A DNA stretch of 64,000 nucleotides from NCBI RefSeq assembly GCF_964019385.1, contig NC_088644.1, positions 41,065,924 to 41,129,923 on the forward strand, given 5' to 3'. The notes beneath the pieces were generated by a model, which saw only the letters and a program-made list of their open reading frames with translations, did no database searches and was not told the origin of the DNA. Source of the stretch: Sycon ciliatum (taxonomy: Eukaryota; Porifera; Calcarea; Leucosolenida; Sycettidae). Below, one piece after another: positions 34,301-42,540 of this stretch (position 1 is its first letter; every line of letters starts with the position of its first letter). The position numbers were made by a program, and so were the translations under genes.

Positions 34301-36238
34301 CCACCCACGTTAGCCCGCCTTGAGTTACAAGCAGTATGTCTAGCGGCTCGCTACGCTGAGTTTGTGGTGAAGGAGCTGCGTGTGACCGTCACGCAAGTCT
34401 ATGGCTGGACTGACAGTCTCACTACCGTTCATTGGATCAGTAATCCATCGTACAAATGGAAAACATTTGTGGCTAACCGCGTCAGTCAAGTCCAAGAGAT
34501 ATCAAAGAAGGTCGGCATTGTGTGGAACCATTGCCCAGGCCTTCACAACCCAGCAGATTTACCGTCGCGTGGGAGTAGTGCACAGCAGATCCGTAGTCCG
34601 TTCTGGAGGGGCGGACCAACCTGGATCACGGAGCCCAATGACTGGCCCACCGCATCCTCAACCGCAGCTACAGATGAGTCCAGTGTAGAAGTACGAGTGT
34701 CAGCCACCACCTGTAGTCGAGAATCTGATAAGGAATGGTGGCTCCGATTCAGTAAATGGTCGAGGGCACAGGGCATGGTGACTCGGATGTTGCAGTGGAA
34801 GCACGCTGAGCCTCGTGCTGAACTCTATTTTGCAGCAGACAACGTATTGTACCGCATCGTTCAAGCCGCATGTTTCGCTGAGGATCTTGAGCTGATCAAG
34901 CAAGGTCAACCAGTGAAGCCTGGGTCGAAGGTGTATCAGCTTGCACCGTTTCTGGATGAGCATGGAGTGCTCAGAGCCGGGGGACGACTTCAGCACAGCG
35001 AGTTGGCGTATGGAGCCAAGCACCCAGTCCTGTTAGGCAAACATCATCTGACCGAGTTGCTGTTGGAGAAAATGCATGTTGAAAGGATGCACCAAGGTGT
35101 AGAAGGAGTCTTGTCGTTCATCCGTCAGAAATTCTGGATTATCGGTGGTCGACGGGCGCTACGCAACATTACTCAGCGATGTGTTACATGCCGTCGCTAC
35201 AAGGCTAAGGCTGCCTCAGAAGTCTGCCCGCCGCTGCCGGAAGACCGAGTTGTTCACGAGAGGCCGTTCGCAACTACCGGCATCGACTATGCTGGTCCGT
35301 TGTACGTGCGCCGTGGTGAGTCATCTCCGAAGGTATGGATAGCATTGTTTGTGTGTGCCACCACCAGAGCAGTTCACTTGGAGGTGGTCGATAGTTTAAG
35401 TACCGAGTCATTCTTGATGGCATTTCGGAAGTTTGTCGCGAGACGTAGTTTGCCGTCTCGGATCAGGTCTGACAACGCTACAACGTTCAAGGCGGCATCT
35501 GACAAACTGGGTGTGCCATGGATGATCAATCCTCCAGCTGCACCATGGCATGGAGGCTTCTATGAGCGAATGGTTGGTACAGTGAAGAGTGCCTTGAAAA
35601 AGGTAATGGGAACAGCGTTTCTGAAGGTCCAGGAGCTTGAGACCCTCTTGTATGAGGTTGAAGCAGTGGTGAATAGTCGTCCGCTAACTTATGTGTCTGA
35701 TAGCCTGGATGAGCCACCAGTAACCCCTGCAATGATGATGGGTGACATCTGGATGTCGTCAGAGAAGCCAGCAGGTACCCTGGACGCTGCGCAGATGTCA
35801 TCGAGATTGCGTTACCTCAGTCGGACACTGGAGCATGTCAAGAATCGTTGGGAGGTGGAGTACCTAAGTCAGCTGAACAAACACCAACAGACCATGTCGC
35901 GCCCTTTAGCTGTGGGTGATGTTGTCTTTGTTCTCGACGATACCAAGCGCAAACAGTTCTGGCGTTTGGGACGGATCATCGAGTTATTCCCTGGTCGAGA
36001 TGGTAAGCGTCGTGTTGCCAAGGTTAAGTTGAGTACCAGTACCCTGTTGAGGCCGATCCAAAGGTTAGTGCCGCTAGAAGTATCGTCACAGGACGTGGCT
36101 CCTGGGCTTGCAGATACCGCTCAACCTGCTATCGTCCCTCAGCAGCCAGCGTATGAACCGCCAGCACCGTTACCACCACCACGGCAGCAGGAGACAACGC
36201 GTTCTGGGCGCGTAGTCAGAGCCCCGGATCGTTTTTGA
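31322..36238 (+). CDS. BEL/Pao Gag-Pol polyprotein, intact
   Basis: A 1638-residue uninterrupted frame from the first ATG after the LTR (the frame is open upstream to 31241 only through a GTG inside the LTR). Domain order fits BEL/Pao. A coiled Gag N-terminus comes first, then a zinc knuckle CWNCLKYGHMARECR at about 323 with a second CTKCQRKHH. Next are the protease DSGA at 409-412, reverse transcriptase YVDD at about 800-803 and RNase H FADAS at about 960. The integrase has an HHCC region from about 1252 (RMHQG ... CVTC) and catalytic D1322, D1384 and E1415. No frameshift or stop is seen. It would produce the particle and the copying and integration enzymes. Identical flanking LTRs and the intact frame indicate recent insertion. 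Confidence 0.93.
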   Translation: MAEELWNNLEASFIDNGERLGLEGELLKVHVEQRLQQYAEREERSARRREEALRTEFAKTLKEINERIANAQEGEGKATMGGTEESPSHSGGRQPVMKIPSYDGTQPLERYLDLFEDICSKNEFEESEWLLRLRIALAGSKAERICIGCNNYEEAKRELLASLGKTPDKAWKTLLTGKQRSDESFHQYVVRVCREVEVWATLAMTEDGEVDTKYSADIGKMSPVLQAMAKQVILEQCGPEMKTYLVERQCYGMSLRQVQEHGASYQVAHGRQGDTARKPVERSVPRPTASAQCMAISVADAEKQLKSLPQEGRKGFLQRERLCWNCLKYGHMARECRSGSRCTKCQRKHHLLIHDVLDRAGYSREKPTEIVTEKNVGSCCLHSPSVRLMTGVARVEGRTRNAKVRVFLDSGAEASFVTAALVSAIDAEHVGVENVEVKPFGAEPTQQRMDKYAITIQGSSASIRVRAFVKPTLELDLKCASPQTIAQWHSWGVELSDKPQQGTSDEIHMLIGADYINAVLHSKKEVNGETVWNTEIGNVLSGPASAPSRNSQPVTVSCVTAHIDKLWQLDEPPEQHQHLPSFPLCRQGSGYQVGLLWRNERRPTDNFAQARVIATRLLEKLKRNGKRALYDDVLIREYRELGAIELEPCESDAGYYVPHHGVFREHAATTKLRVVFNASATAPDGKSLNDMVDPGPSLLPSLAGMLLRFREYKSALQADIRKAFFMVAVNPEDRPYLRFLWPGRSDSDELLTWRLTKLPFGVNCSPYMLTAVIQHHLKELRALSAPKERDRIDLLLTSFYVDDLVSSVSNASEAKEMQEFSVRVLTDAGMELRKWRGNEIPCDPEAGDKVLGLKSKTSDDLLSIAALGESDRPSVWTRRSLLKCVASVFDPLGLAAPAVVPGKILLQQAWKVGGDWDDKLPDGIAAACAQWWGELAEVVSIDIPRWICCNLDTPIALHAFADASEKAFGCCLYAVVNGQSHLVFAKAKVVPVSPPTLARLELQAVCLAARYAEFVVKELRVTVTQVYGWTDSLTTVHWISNPSYKWKTFVANRVSQVQEISKKVGIVWNHCPGLHNPADLPSRGSSAQQIRSPFWRGGPTWITEPNDWPTASSTAATDESSVEVRVSATTCSRESDKEWWLRFSKWSRAQGMVTRMLQWKHAEPRAELYFAADNVLYRIVQAACFAEDLELIKQGQPVKPGSKVYQLAPFLDEHGVLRAGGRLQHSELAYGAKHPVLLGKHHLTELLLEKMHVERMHQGVEGVLSFIRQKFWIIGGRRALRNITQRCVTCRRYKAKAASEVCPPLPEDRVVHERPFATTGIDYAGPLYVRRGESSPKVWIALFVCATTRAVHLEVVDSLSTESFLMAFRKFVARRSLPSRIRSDNATTFKAASDKLGVPWMINPPAAPWHGGFYERMVGTVKSALKKVMGTAFLKVQELETLLYEVEAVVNSRPLTYVSDSLDEPPVTPAMMMGDIWMSSEKPAGTLDAAQMSSRLRYLSRTLEHVKNRWEVEYLSQLNKHQQTMSRPLAVGDVVFVLDDTKRKQFWRLGRIIELFPGRDGKRRVAKVKLSTSTLLRPIQRLVPLEVSSQDVAPGLADTAQPAIVPQQPAYEPPAPLPPPRQQETTRSGRVVRAPDRF

Positions 36239-36274
36239 CTTGTGTGCATTGTTGTACGGCGGTGAGAAGCCCTT

Positions 36275-36286
36275 TGGTGGGGAGAA
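36275..36286 (+). promoter_or_regulatory. Probable polypurine tract
   Basis: TGGTGGGGAGAA lies immediately before the 3' LTR, the usual site priming plus-strand DNA synthesis. Confidence 0.6.
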
Positions 36287-36626
36287 TGTTGTAAACCACC
36301 AGTTCTCAATTGGGAAAGGCCTTCGCGCTTATGGCATTGTATTCGTTGAAATGTTGTATTTCGACTCCGCCGTACCGCTGATGTTGCTGCATGGCATACG
36401 CTATATGCGTTGTGTGCGTTTTGCTGTATACGCTGTTATGTCCAGTTTTATCTGCTTATGTTTTGCATGTACGCTGTTTTTGCATGCTATAAATAGCTGG
36501 TGTTATTAGTGTTCATTGTTAATTATCAGATGAAGTGAAATATACTGTGTAAAGGAAAAGAGTTGTCCTCGTGCCGTGTGGTCGTACGATCCTGACAATT
36601 TAGAGAATCTTGCAGGGTTCACAACA
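36287..36626 (+). repeat. BEL/Pao 3' LTR (340 bp)
   Basis: Same length, ends and TATAAATA as the 5' LTR. No differences noticed on reading. It is followed not by flanking DNA but by TTTGGC, the bases that normally follow a 5' LTR. Confidence 0.92.
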
Positions 36627-36652
36627 TTTGGCTTCCTGGCGTGATCGCCAAA

Positions 36653-36992
36653 TGTTGTGAACCCTGCAAGATTCTCTAAATTGTCAGGATCGTACGACCA
36701 CACGGCACGAGGACAACTCTTTTCCTTTACACAGTATATTTCACTTCATCTGATAATTAACAATGAACACTAATAACACCAGCTATTTATAGCATGCAAA
36801 AACAGCGTACATGCAAAACATAAGCAGATAAAACTGGACATAACAGCGTATACAGCAAAACGCACACAACGCATATAGCGTATGCCATGCAGCAACATCA
36901 GCGGTACGGCAGAGTCGAAATACAACATTTCAACGAATACAATGCCATAAGCGCGAAGGCCTTTCCCAATTGAGAACTGGTGGTTTACAACA
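36653..36992 (-). repeat. Third BEL/Pao LTR, inverted
   Basis: A complete 340-bp LTR in reverse orientation, preceded by the inverted 16-bp post-LTR segment. It forms the outer right end of the insertion, next to the AGTAG duplication. It carries at least one substitution relative to the other two LTRs. Confidence 0.9.
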
Positions 36993-37139
36993 AGTAGGCT
37001 GAGGAAGATTGTGCCTGAAGAGCACCACTTATATAGTGCTCTCCAGGCACAAACATCACCAGGGATACAAACTTACAGAGAAGCTGCGTTTCCAGCGCGA
37101 CAAACACCTCGTGAACACCAGATAGCAGCGTGAGTCAGT

Positions 37140-37260
37140 GTCGCTCCATGGACTTCTCGTGTGCTCTGGATGGCAGTCGTGAGTCAGTCAAGTGTCAAGT
37201 AAAGTCGGCGGAATAGCGCGAGCTCCGGTGTGGGGAGCAAACCCTTTCTTGCAAATCATC
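37140..37260 (+). repeat. Dispersed repeat (hammerhead family), plus-strand copy
   Basis: ATGGACTTCTCGTGTGCTCT through GAGTCAGTCAAGTGTCAAG and CGCGAGCTCCGGTGTGGGG. It is the inverse of 30760-30870, so before the BEL insertion these formed an inverted pair around GGCTGAGGAAGATTGTGCC. The intact counterpart pair is in unit 2 (49680-49875 and 50034-50150). An internal hairpin GTGCCTGAAGAGCAC/GTGCTCTCCAGGCAC lies at about 37011-37050. Confidence 0.75.
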
Positions 37261-37283
37261 GCCGAAGTCGCAACCACTACTTC

Positions 37284-37317
<34 letters not shown>

Positions 37318-37364
37318 AAGGATCAGTCGGGGAAGTGAACTGCCTGAAAAGAGAAAAAAACGCC

Positions 37365-37435
37365 AGACCCACTAGGACTCGAACCTGGGACCCTGCTTGT
37401 CATGAGCAATGCTCTAACCACTGAGCTATGGGACC
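37365..37435 (-). tRNA. tRNA-like sequence, copy 1 (pseudo-tRNA)
   Basis: On the minus strand a full cloverleaf can be drawn: acceptor GGTCCCA against TGGGTCT (one mismatch, one G-U), D arm GCTC/GAGC, anticodon stem TTGCT/AGCAG, T arm with GGTTCGAGTCC. A box TAGCTCAGTGG and B box are perfect, and a T-run follows. The anticodon position reads TGA, but base 33 is A instead of T and the variable arm is short, unlike tRNA-Ser. In this copy the T stem has a mismatch (CCTAG). A pol III repeat is likelier than a working tRNA. Confidence 0.55.
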
Positions 37436-37670
37436 AGGCTGAACCCAGAAGGCGCCGACAAGTCTTCCACTCCAAAGGCAGCTCACAACACGTGCCACAC
37501 ATACTGATGGCACTTGGGTCTTTTTCCCTCCCCCAGGGGACCAACCACGGTCAGTTTCTGGAAACTACCAGAGGTGAAAGAAAGTGATTAAATTTGGAAA
37601 GGATTGGGAGAACTTCAAATTCAAAGGATCAGTCGGGGAAGTGAACTGCCTGAAAAGAGAAAAAAACGCC

Positions 37671-37741
37671 AGACCCACCAGGACTCGAACCTGGGACCCT
37701 GCTTGTCATGAGCAATGCTCTAACCACTGAGCTATGGGACC
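37671..37741 (-). tRNA. tRNA-like sequence, copy 2 (pseudo-tRNA)
   Basis: Same as copy 1 but with a perfect T stem CCAGG/CCTGG. The minus strand continues into a T-run, a plausible pol III terminator. Confidence 0.55.
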
Positions 37742-38180
37742 AGGCTGAACCCAGAAGGCGCCGACAAGTCTTCCACTCCAAAGGCAGCTCACAACACGTG
37801 CCACACATACTGATGGCACTTGGGTCTTTTTCCCTCCCCCAGGGGACCAACCACGGTCAGTTTCTGGAAATTACCAGAGGTGAAAGAAAGTGATTAAATT
37901 TGGAAAGGATTGGGAGAACTTCAAATTCAAAGGATCAGTCGGGGAAGTGAACTGCCTGAAAAGAGAAAAAAACGCCAGACCCACCAGGAGTTTGAATTTG
38001 AAGTTCTCCCAATCCTTTCCAAATTTAATCACTTTCTTTCACCTCTGGTAGTTTCCAGAAACTGACCGTGGTTGGTCCCCTGGGGGAGGGAAAAAGACCC
38101 AAGTGCCATCAGTATGTGTGGCACGTGTTGTGAGCTGCCTTTGGAGTGGAAGACATGTCGGCGCCTTCTGGGTTCAGCCT

Positions 38181-38251
38181 GGTCCCATAGCTCAGTGGTT
38201 AGAGCATTGCTCATGACAAGCAGGGTCCCAGGTTCGAGTCCTGGTGGGTCT
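38181..38251 (+). tRNA. tRNA-like sequence, copy 3 (pseudo-tRNA)
   Basis: Plus-strand copy in the inverted unit. The cloverleaf and boxes are intact and it is followed by GGTGTTTTTTTC, a seven-T terminator. The A at position 33 is shared with the other copies, so it was fixed before amplification. Confidence 0.55.
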
Positions 38252-38333
38252 GGTGTTTTTTTCTCTTTTCAGGCAGTTCACTTCCCCGACTGATCCTTTG
38301 AATTTGAAGTTCTCCCAATCCTTTCCAAATTAT

Positions 38334-38840
38334 TATTATTATTATTAAAGAGAAATGGAGTGAGAAGAAACAACACCTATGAAAAATGATAATCCTAGCA
38401 CTAAGGAAAAACTGCGAAAGCACTTAACGAACTTGTAAAGACTACTAGTATACTGTGACACAAGATATGACACCATGGCCAACCAGGGCCAAACAGACAG
38501 AACAAGCTGCTACTAGAACAATTTCAAACGAATAATGCTGTCCTTCTGGACACACAGATTAGGCTTATGAATACGTTGACAAACAGCTTCTAACACACTC
38601 AACTGCAACTTATAACCATGACGAGCACGGCACAAAACAGAAAAAGAAGAATCAGAATACACCTTGCAGCAATCAGGACGAGATACAAGATGCTTATACA
38701 CTGATGACTTCCTACTAGAAAACACACGCTCGCACCCACTCTTACTCACACAATCATTCTCGCTCTCACACTCACCGGACTCACTGGACTCACTGGTCGA
38801 ATCCTCCTCAACGACGTCCTGCCTTGGATTATTATTATTA
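38334..38840 (-). mobile_element. PLE 3' fragment, minus strand
   Basis: Bounded by (TTA)n tracts at both ends. The minus-strand frame 38513-38749 reads SGCERVFSSRKSSVYKHLVS, then RPDCCKVYSDSSFSVLCRAR and VLEAVCQRIHKPNLCVQKD, ending LKLF. This is the same C-terminal pattern as at 20957 and 49032. No reverse transcriptase. The counterpart in unit 2 is 50195-50690. Confidence 0.6.
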
Positions 38841-39039
38841 TTATTATTATTTAAATAGGCGTCGAGGCAACAATAGTTTTAGAATTGCGATCAACAGAAC
38901 GAGCTGAACCGACATTTCACAAAAGGCTTTTATTGTTTTCAAAAAACGAGTGGATACGAAGGCAGTGAAGAACATGGAAGAAAGAAAAAATGTGATATGG
39001 AAAAAAATGATGAACAAAAAATTGTACTTCGAACTAGTA

Positions 39040-39378
39040 GTAGCTACGCGCAATCCCTGCATTTTACCTAAACTAAAGCCCGAACCTCAGCTTATACCAG
39101 ATCTCCGTTTTTTGCTGCCTATTCTCTCTGGCTGGCCCTGCCTCTATCAGTAAAATCGTCTTGTACGCTAAAGGATTTCAAGGCCAACATGAAGCTCGTG
39201 GTCTAATAACTGCTAGTTCTTCATCCACATTTGTTTCTCTTTGTCTCCAGTAATGTGTAATATTTATTTATTTTTGCTTTGTTCTTGTTTACTGCCATGG
39301 CTGGCTACCGCCCCCCTCCCTCCATACTGGCCTATATTCTCTGGCCACGGGAAGGTGAAATAAATAAATAAATAAATA
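39040..39378 (+). mobile_element. LINE 3' end, plus strand, with (AAAT)n tail
   Basis: Reads RNPCILPKLKPEPQLIPDLR and then LPILSGWPCLYQ, and ends GGGAAGGTGAAATAAATAAA. It is the same 3' end as the LINE at 42541-45430, in the opposite orientation and 5' truncated. Counterpart in unit 2: 51880-52217. Confidence 0.75.
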
Positions 39379-40086
39379 GTTTTCGCACAACACTCCTCAG
39401 GAAGCTACGTTGTACTAATGAAAAACAATCCAGAAAGATACTAATAAAGAGAAATGGAGTGAGAAGAAACAACACCTATGAGAATGATAATCCTAGCACT
39501 AAGGTAATAACAGGAAAAACTGCGAAAGCACTTAATTTAACGAACTTGTAAGGACTACTAGTATACTGTGACACAAGATATGACACCATGGCCAACCAGA
39601 GCCAAACAGACAGAACAAGCTGCTACTAAAACAATTTCAAACGAATGATGCTGTCCTTCTGGACACACTCGTCCTGATTGCTGCAAGGTTTATTCTGATT
39701 CTTCTTTTTCTGTTTTGTGCCGTGCTCGTCATGGTTGTAAGTTGCAGTTGAGTGTGTTAGAAGCTGTTTGTCAACGTATTCATAAGCCTAATCTGTGTGT
39801 CCAGAAGGACAGCATTATTCGTTTAAAATTGTTTTAGTAGCAGCTTGTTCTGTCTGTTTGGCTCTGGTTGGCCATGGTGTCATATCTTGTGTCACAGTAT
39901 ACTAGTAGTCCTTACAAGTTCGTTAAGTGCTTTCGCAGTTTTTCCTGTTATTACCTTAGTGCTAGGATTATCATTTTCATAGGTGTTGTTTCTTCTCACT
40001 CCATTTCTCTTTATTAGTATCTTTCTGGATTGTTTTTCATTAGTACAACGTAGCTTCCTGAGGAGTGTTATGCGAAAACTAGTTCA
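39379..40086. mobile_element. PLE inverted pair with C-terminal tail
   Basis: 39379-39660 is the reverse complement of about 39835-40086. Between them 39663-39838 (plus) encodes the PLE tail RPDCCKVYSDS and VLEAVCQRIHKPNLCVQKD ... LKLF. The CTGAGGA-type hammerhead-like core at 40058 lies 219 bp downstream of the stop. Counterpart in unit 2: 52219-52923. Confidence 0.6.
40054..40083 (+). ncRNA. Partial hammerhead-like motif (CTGAGGA core)
   Basis: CTTC, CTGAGGA, GTGTTATGC, GAA, then AACTAGTT begins. The 3' strand of stem I is not convincing because the element breaks off here. Copies in unit 2: 52894-52923 (plus). Inverted copies abut LINE tails near 39378 and 52219. Confidence 0.35.
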
Positions 40087-40641
40087 AAGTACAATTTTTT
40101 GTTCATCATTTTTTCCATATCACATTTTTTCTTTCTTCCATGTTCTTCACTGCCTTCGTATCCACTCGTTTTTTGAAAACAATAAAAGCCTTTGTGAAAT
40201 GTCGGTTCAGCTCGTTCTGTTGATCGCAATTCTAAAATTATTATTATTATTATTCAAATTTTGAATCGGGCAATCCCCACAACTATAATCATACTGAGCA
40301 ATAAAACAGGACTACTTCTGAAGTAGGTTATTACAAGCAAACAAATAAAAGCCCAGTGATATACCACCACTCTCAATTATATAAATTTTCTCGTGCAAGC
40401 GAAATTGCTTCTGAATTTAGAAAGGGAATATTATTATATCAACCTTGGTGGAAGACAGCTCCACAGCTTAGTGATTGTATGCAGAAAGAGAGAAGAAGAG
40501 ATGCGACTATGAGAATTGAAACAGTTTGTTGGTCTGTGTGCCCTGGAAGCTATAGTCAGTATGTGTGACCACGTCACCTGGGCTTATTCTTTAAAAACCT
40601 CAATAATAAGTCCCTCCCGCTGCTTTCCTTTACCTCCGCAG

Positions 40642-40944
40642 GATCTGGTGTAACCACCTGGACCAAGAAGTGCTATACCTCCAATGACACATCCCAGATC
40701 GATTGCGGAACCCAGAACTCCACGTGCAAGACGGATGGGTTCGGACACGCATACTGCAGGAGATGCTGCAATGGAACTGACTGCAACGACGACACTCCTC
40801 CAAGTGCCTTATCCTATGTACAATCTCTGAAGACATGCCAAGTGACCACGGGCACATGTACTGGCACCACCTACAACTGCCTAGAGAGAACAGAGTGGTG
40901 CGATTCCTACTGCCTGTCAGGGTCCGATTATGACATCGTTAATG
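40642..40944 (+). CDS. Ly-6/uPAR-like gene, exon 3
   Basis: Acceptor CCTCCGCAG; 101 codons in phase 1-1. Second half of domain 2 (WTKKCYTSND, IDCGTQNSTCKTDG, YCRRCCNGTDCN) and first half of domain 3 (KTCQVTTGTCTGTTYNCLER, WCDSYCLSGSDY). Donor G|GTATGC. About 350 bp of intron before it and 100 bp after it are homologous to the flanks of exon 4, so exons 3 and 4 arose as a 1.6-kb tandem duplication. Exon 5 is identical apart from one silent Cys codon change that I noticed. Confidence 0.8.
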
Positions 40945-42219
40945 GTATGCCGCTTGGGTTATTATTGTTAGCATGAGTGCATAACATCACAGAGTATAGA
41001 GCTTTTAAAGCCCTGTGTGTATCTGTCGGCTAAGAAAAGGAATATATGGTTGAGAGTTGAGAGTAACTGTCCACCACCGTAACTAGATAATTATCGCTCA
41101 ACATTTGAGTTTAAATATTGGACCTGAAGGGGTTGGCGAATTCTGCTCGGGATACTGGCAAACATTATTTTCATCTTAGTCAATCTGATATTATTTCAAT
41201 TTATTTGCTCTCAAAAGACCATTATTCTGCTTCTCTTTTACTCTATGATGTATCCAAAAATGTATCCATATGTCATGTGATGAACACAAGAAACTAGGGT
41301 AAAACAGACAAATGCTAGTGACGCAGCCAGCGTAGGCTGCGTTTACAATTACACGACCACGCAGGCACGCACGGCGTCCCGTTTTCCGTTTTCGATCCTG
41401 TATTTCTTCATAGACTCCTTTCCGTTTTGGTGCCTTCGTACGGTTACAGCTGATCCGAGCCTGATCTTCATTTTTATCGTTCATATGTATCGTGTTCGCG
41501 CTTGTATAGTATTAGTAAGTTGCGGCCACTTGAAAGTACGAAGAACACAATTTTACAAACTCAGAAGCTCCATAAAGCATCACCGCAAAGTGAATTTTAT
41601 CCCCGGATCTCAAAGCAAAATATGCAGACTTTGAGAGCATAATGCGAGCTATCATGGAAGAATATGATTTCGCGAGCATAATCCGAAGGAGCCTACACCT
41701 CGTGAGCCTGTTGCTGGAGCACGTCTGGATGTTGAACATCTGGTTTAGTTCGTGGACTCTACCGCATGACTTGTGCCCTACTGGTTTCCATATCTTCAAT
41801 TCTAAAATTCCTTGGCTCACCATCTGAGTTCGAACTATAATCATACTGAGCAATAAAACAGGACTACTCCTGAAGTAGTTTATTCGAAGTAAACAATTAA
41901 AAGCCCAGTGATATACCACCATGCTCAATTATATACTCAAGTAATAAATTATTTTTCTCGTGTCAGCAAAATTGCTGCTGAATGTAGAAAGGGAATCTAG
42001 GAATGTCAGCCTTGGTGGAAGGCAGCTCCATAGCTTAGCGATTGTATGCAGAAAGAGAGAAGAAGAGACGCGACAATGAGAATTGAAACAGTTTGTTTGC
42101 GCGGTGTGCCCTGGAAGAGATTAAGGACTATAGCCAGTGTGTATTACCACGTCACCTGGGTTTATTCCTCAAAAACTTCAATAATGAGTCCCTCCCGCTG
42201 TTTTCCTTTACCTCTGCAG
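40945..42219 (+). other. Intron 3, non-coding
   Basis: No gene is seen. The right half (from about 41835) is the duplicated flank shared with the region upstream of exon 3 (about 40290-40641). A repeat word CCTTGGCTCACCATCTGAG at 41809-41827 recurs near 28975 and, inverted, near 15410. Confidence 0.6.
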
Positions 42220-42525
42220 GAGCTGGTGTAACCACCTGGACCAAGAAGTGCTATTCTTCCGCTGACACCTTCCAGATTGATTGCGGAACCCAGAACTCCG
42301 CGTGCAAGACGGATAGCGCGTCCAGACACACATACTGCAGGAAATGCTGCACTGGAAGTGACTGCAAGGACGCCACTCCACCCAGTGCCGTATCCTATCT
42401 ACAATCTCGGAAGACATGCCAAGTGACCACGGGCACATGTACTGGCAGCACCTACAACTGCAAAGAGAGAACAGAGTTGTGCGATTCCTACTGCCTGTCA
42501 GGGTCCAATTATGTCGGGGTTGATG
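42220..42525 (+). CDS. Ly-6/uPAR-like gene, exon 4
   Basis: Acceptor CCTCTGCAG; 102 codons. Second half of domain 3 (WTKKCYSSAD, IDCGTQNSACKTDS, YCRKCCTGSDCK) and first half of domain 4 (KTCQVTTGTCTGSTYNCKER, LCDSYCLSGSNY). The final CN of domain 3 is CK here, a departure from the Ly-6 signature. Donor G|GTAAGC. The LINE insertion begins 15 bp after the exon end, leaving the donor intact. Confidence 0.8.
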
Positions 42526-42540
42526 GTAAGCCGTTTGGGT

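Larger units (their letters stand above)
30952..36992 (+). mobile_element. BEL/Pao LTR retrotransposon composite with a third, inverted LTR
   Basis: The order is LTR (30952-31291), internal region with one long open frame, LTR (36287-36626), a 26-bp stub (36627-36652), then an inverted LTR (36653-36992). The whole 6041 bp is flanked by one 5-bp duplication AGTAG (30947-30951 and 36993-36997). Unit 2 has the unoccupied site at 49879-49883, with flanks continuing into GCTGAGGAAG. The stub holds six bases of the post-LTR sequence, TTCC, and 16 bases of the post-LTR sequence inverted. So both outer ends are U3 ends and integrated as one event. Confidence 0.9.
37311..38330. repeat. Cluster of ~306-bp tRNA-like repeat units
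   Basis: Two near-identical direct units (about 37316-37621 and 37622-37927), a short partial third unit (to 37987), then an inverted unit (about 37988-38305). Each full unit contains a 71-nt tRNA-like sequence with intact A and B boxes. Boundaries carry AATTCAAAGGATCAGTCGGG at one side and TGGGAGAACTTCAAATT at the other. The cluster is present only in unit 1; unit 2 goes directly from (TTA)n to AAAGAGAAATGGAG at about 50171-50200. Confidence 0.8.

Noticed and set aside
37365..38251. Functional tRNA-Ser(UGA) genes
   Set aside because: Position 33 is A, the long variable arm of tRNA-Ser is missing, and the acceptor stem has a mismatch; kept as tRNA-like repeats.
40630..40857. Minus-strand cysteine-rich frames opposite the Ly-6 exons (also 42208-42438, 53543-53770, 55115-55345)
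   Set aside because: They are antisense shadows of exons 3-6; the plus strand has splice sites, conserved cysteine spacing and matching phases.
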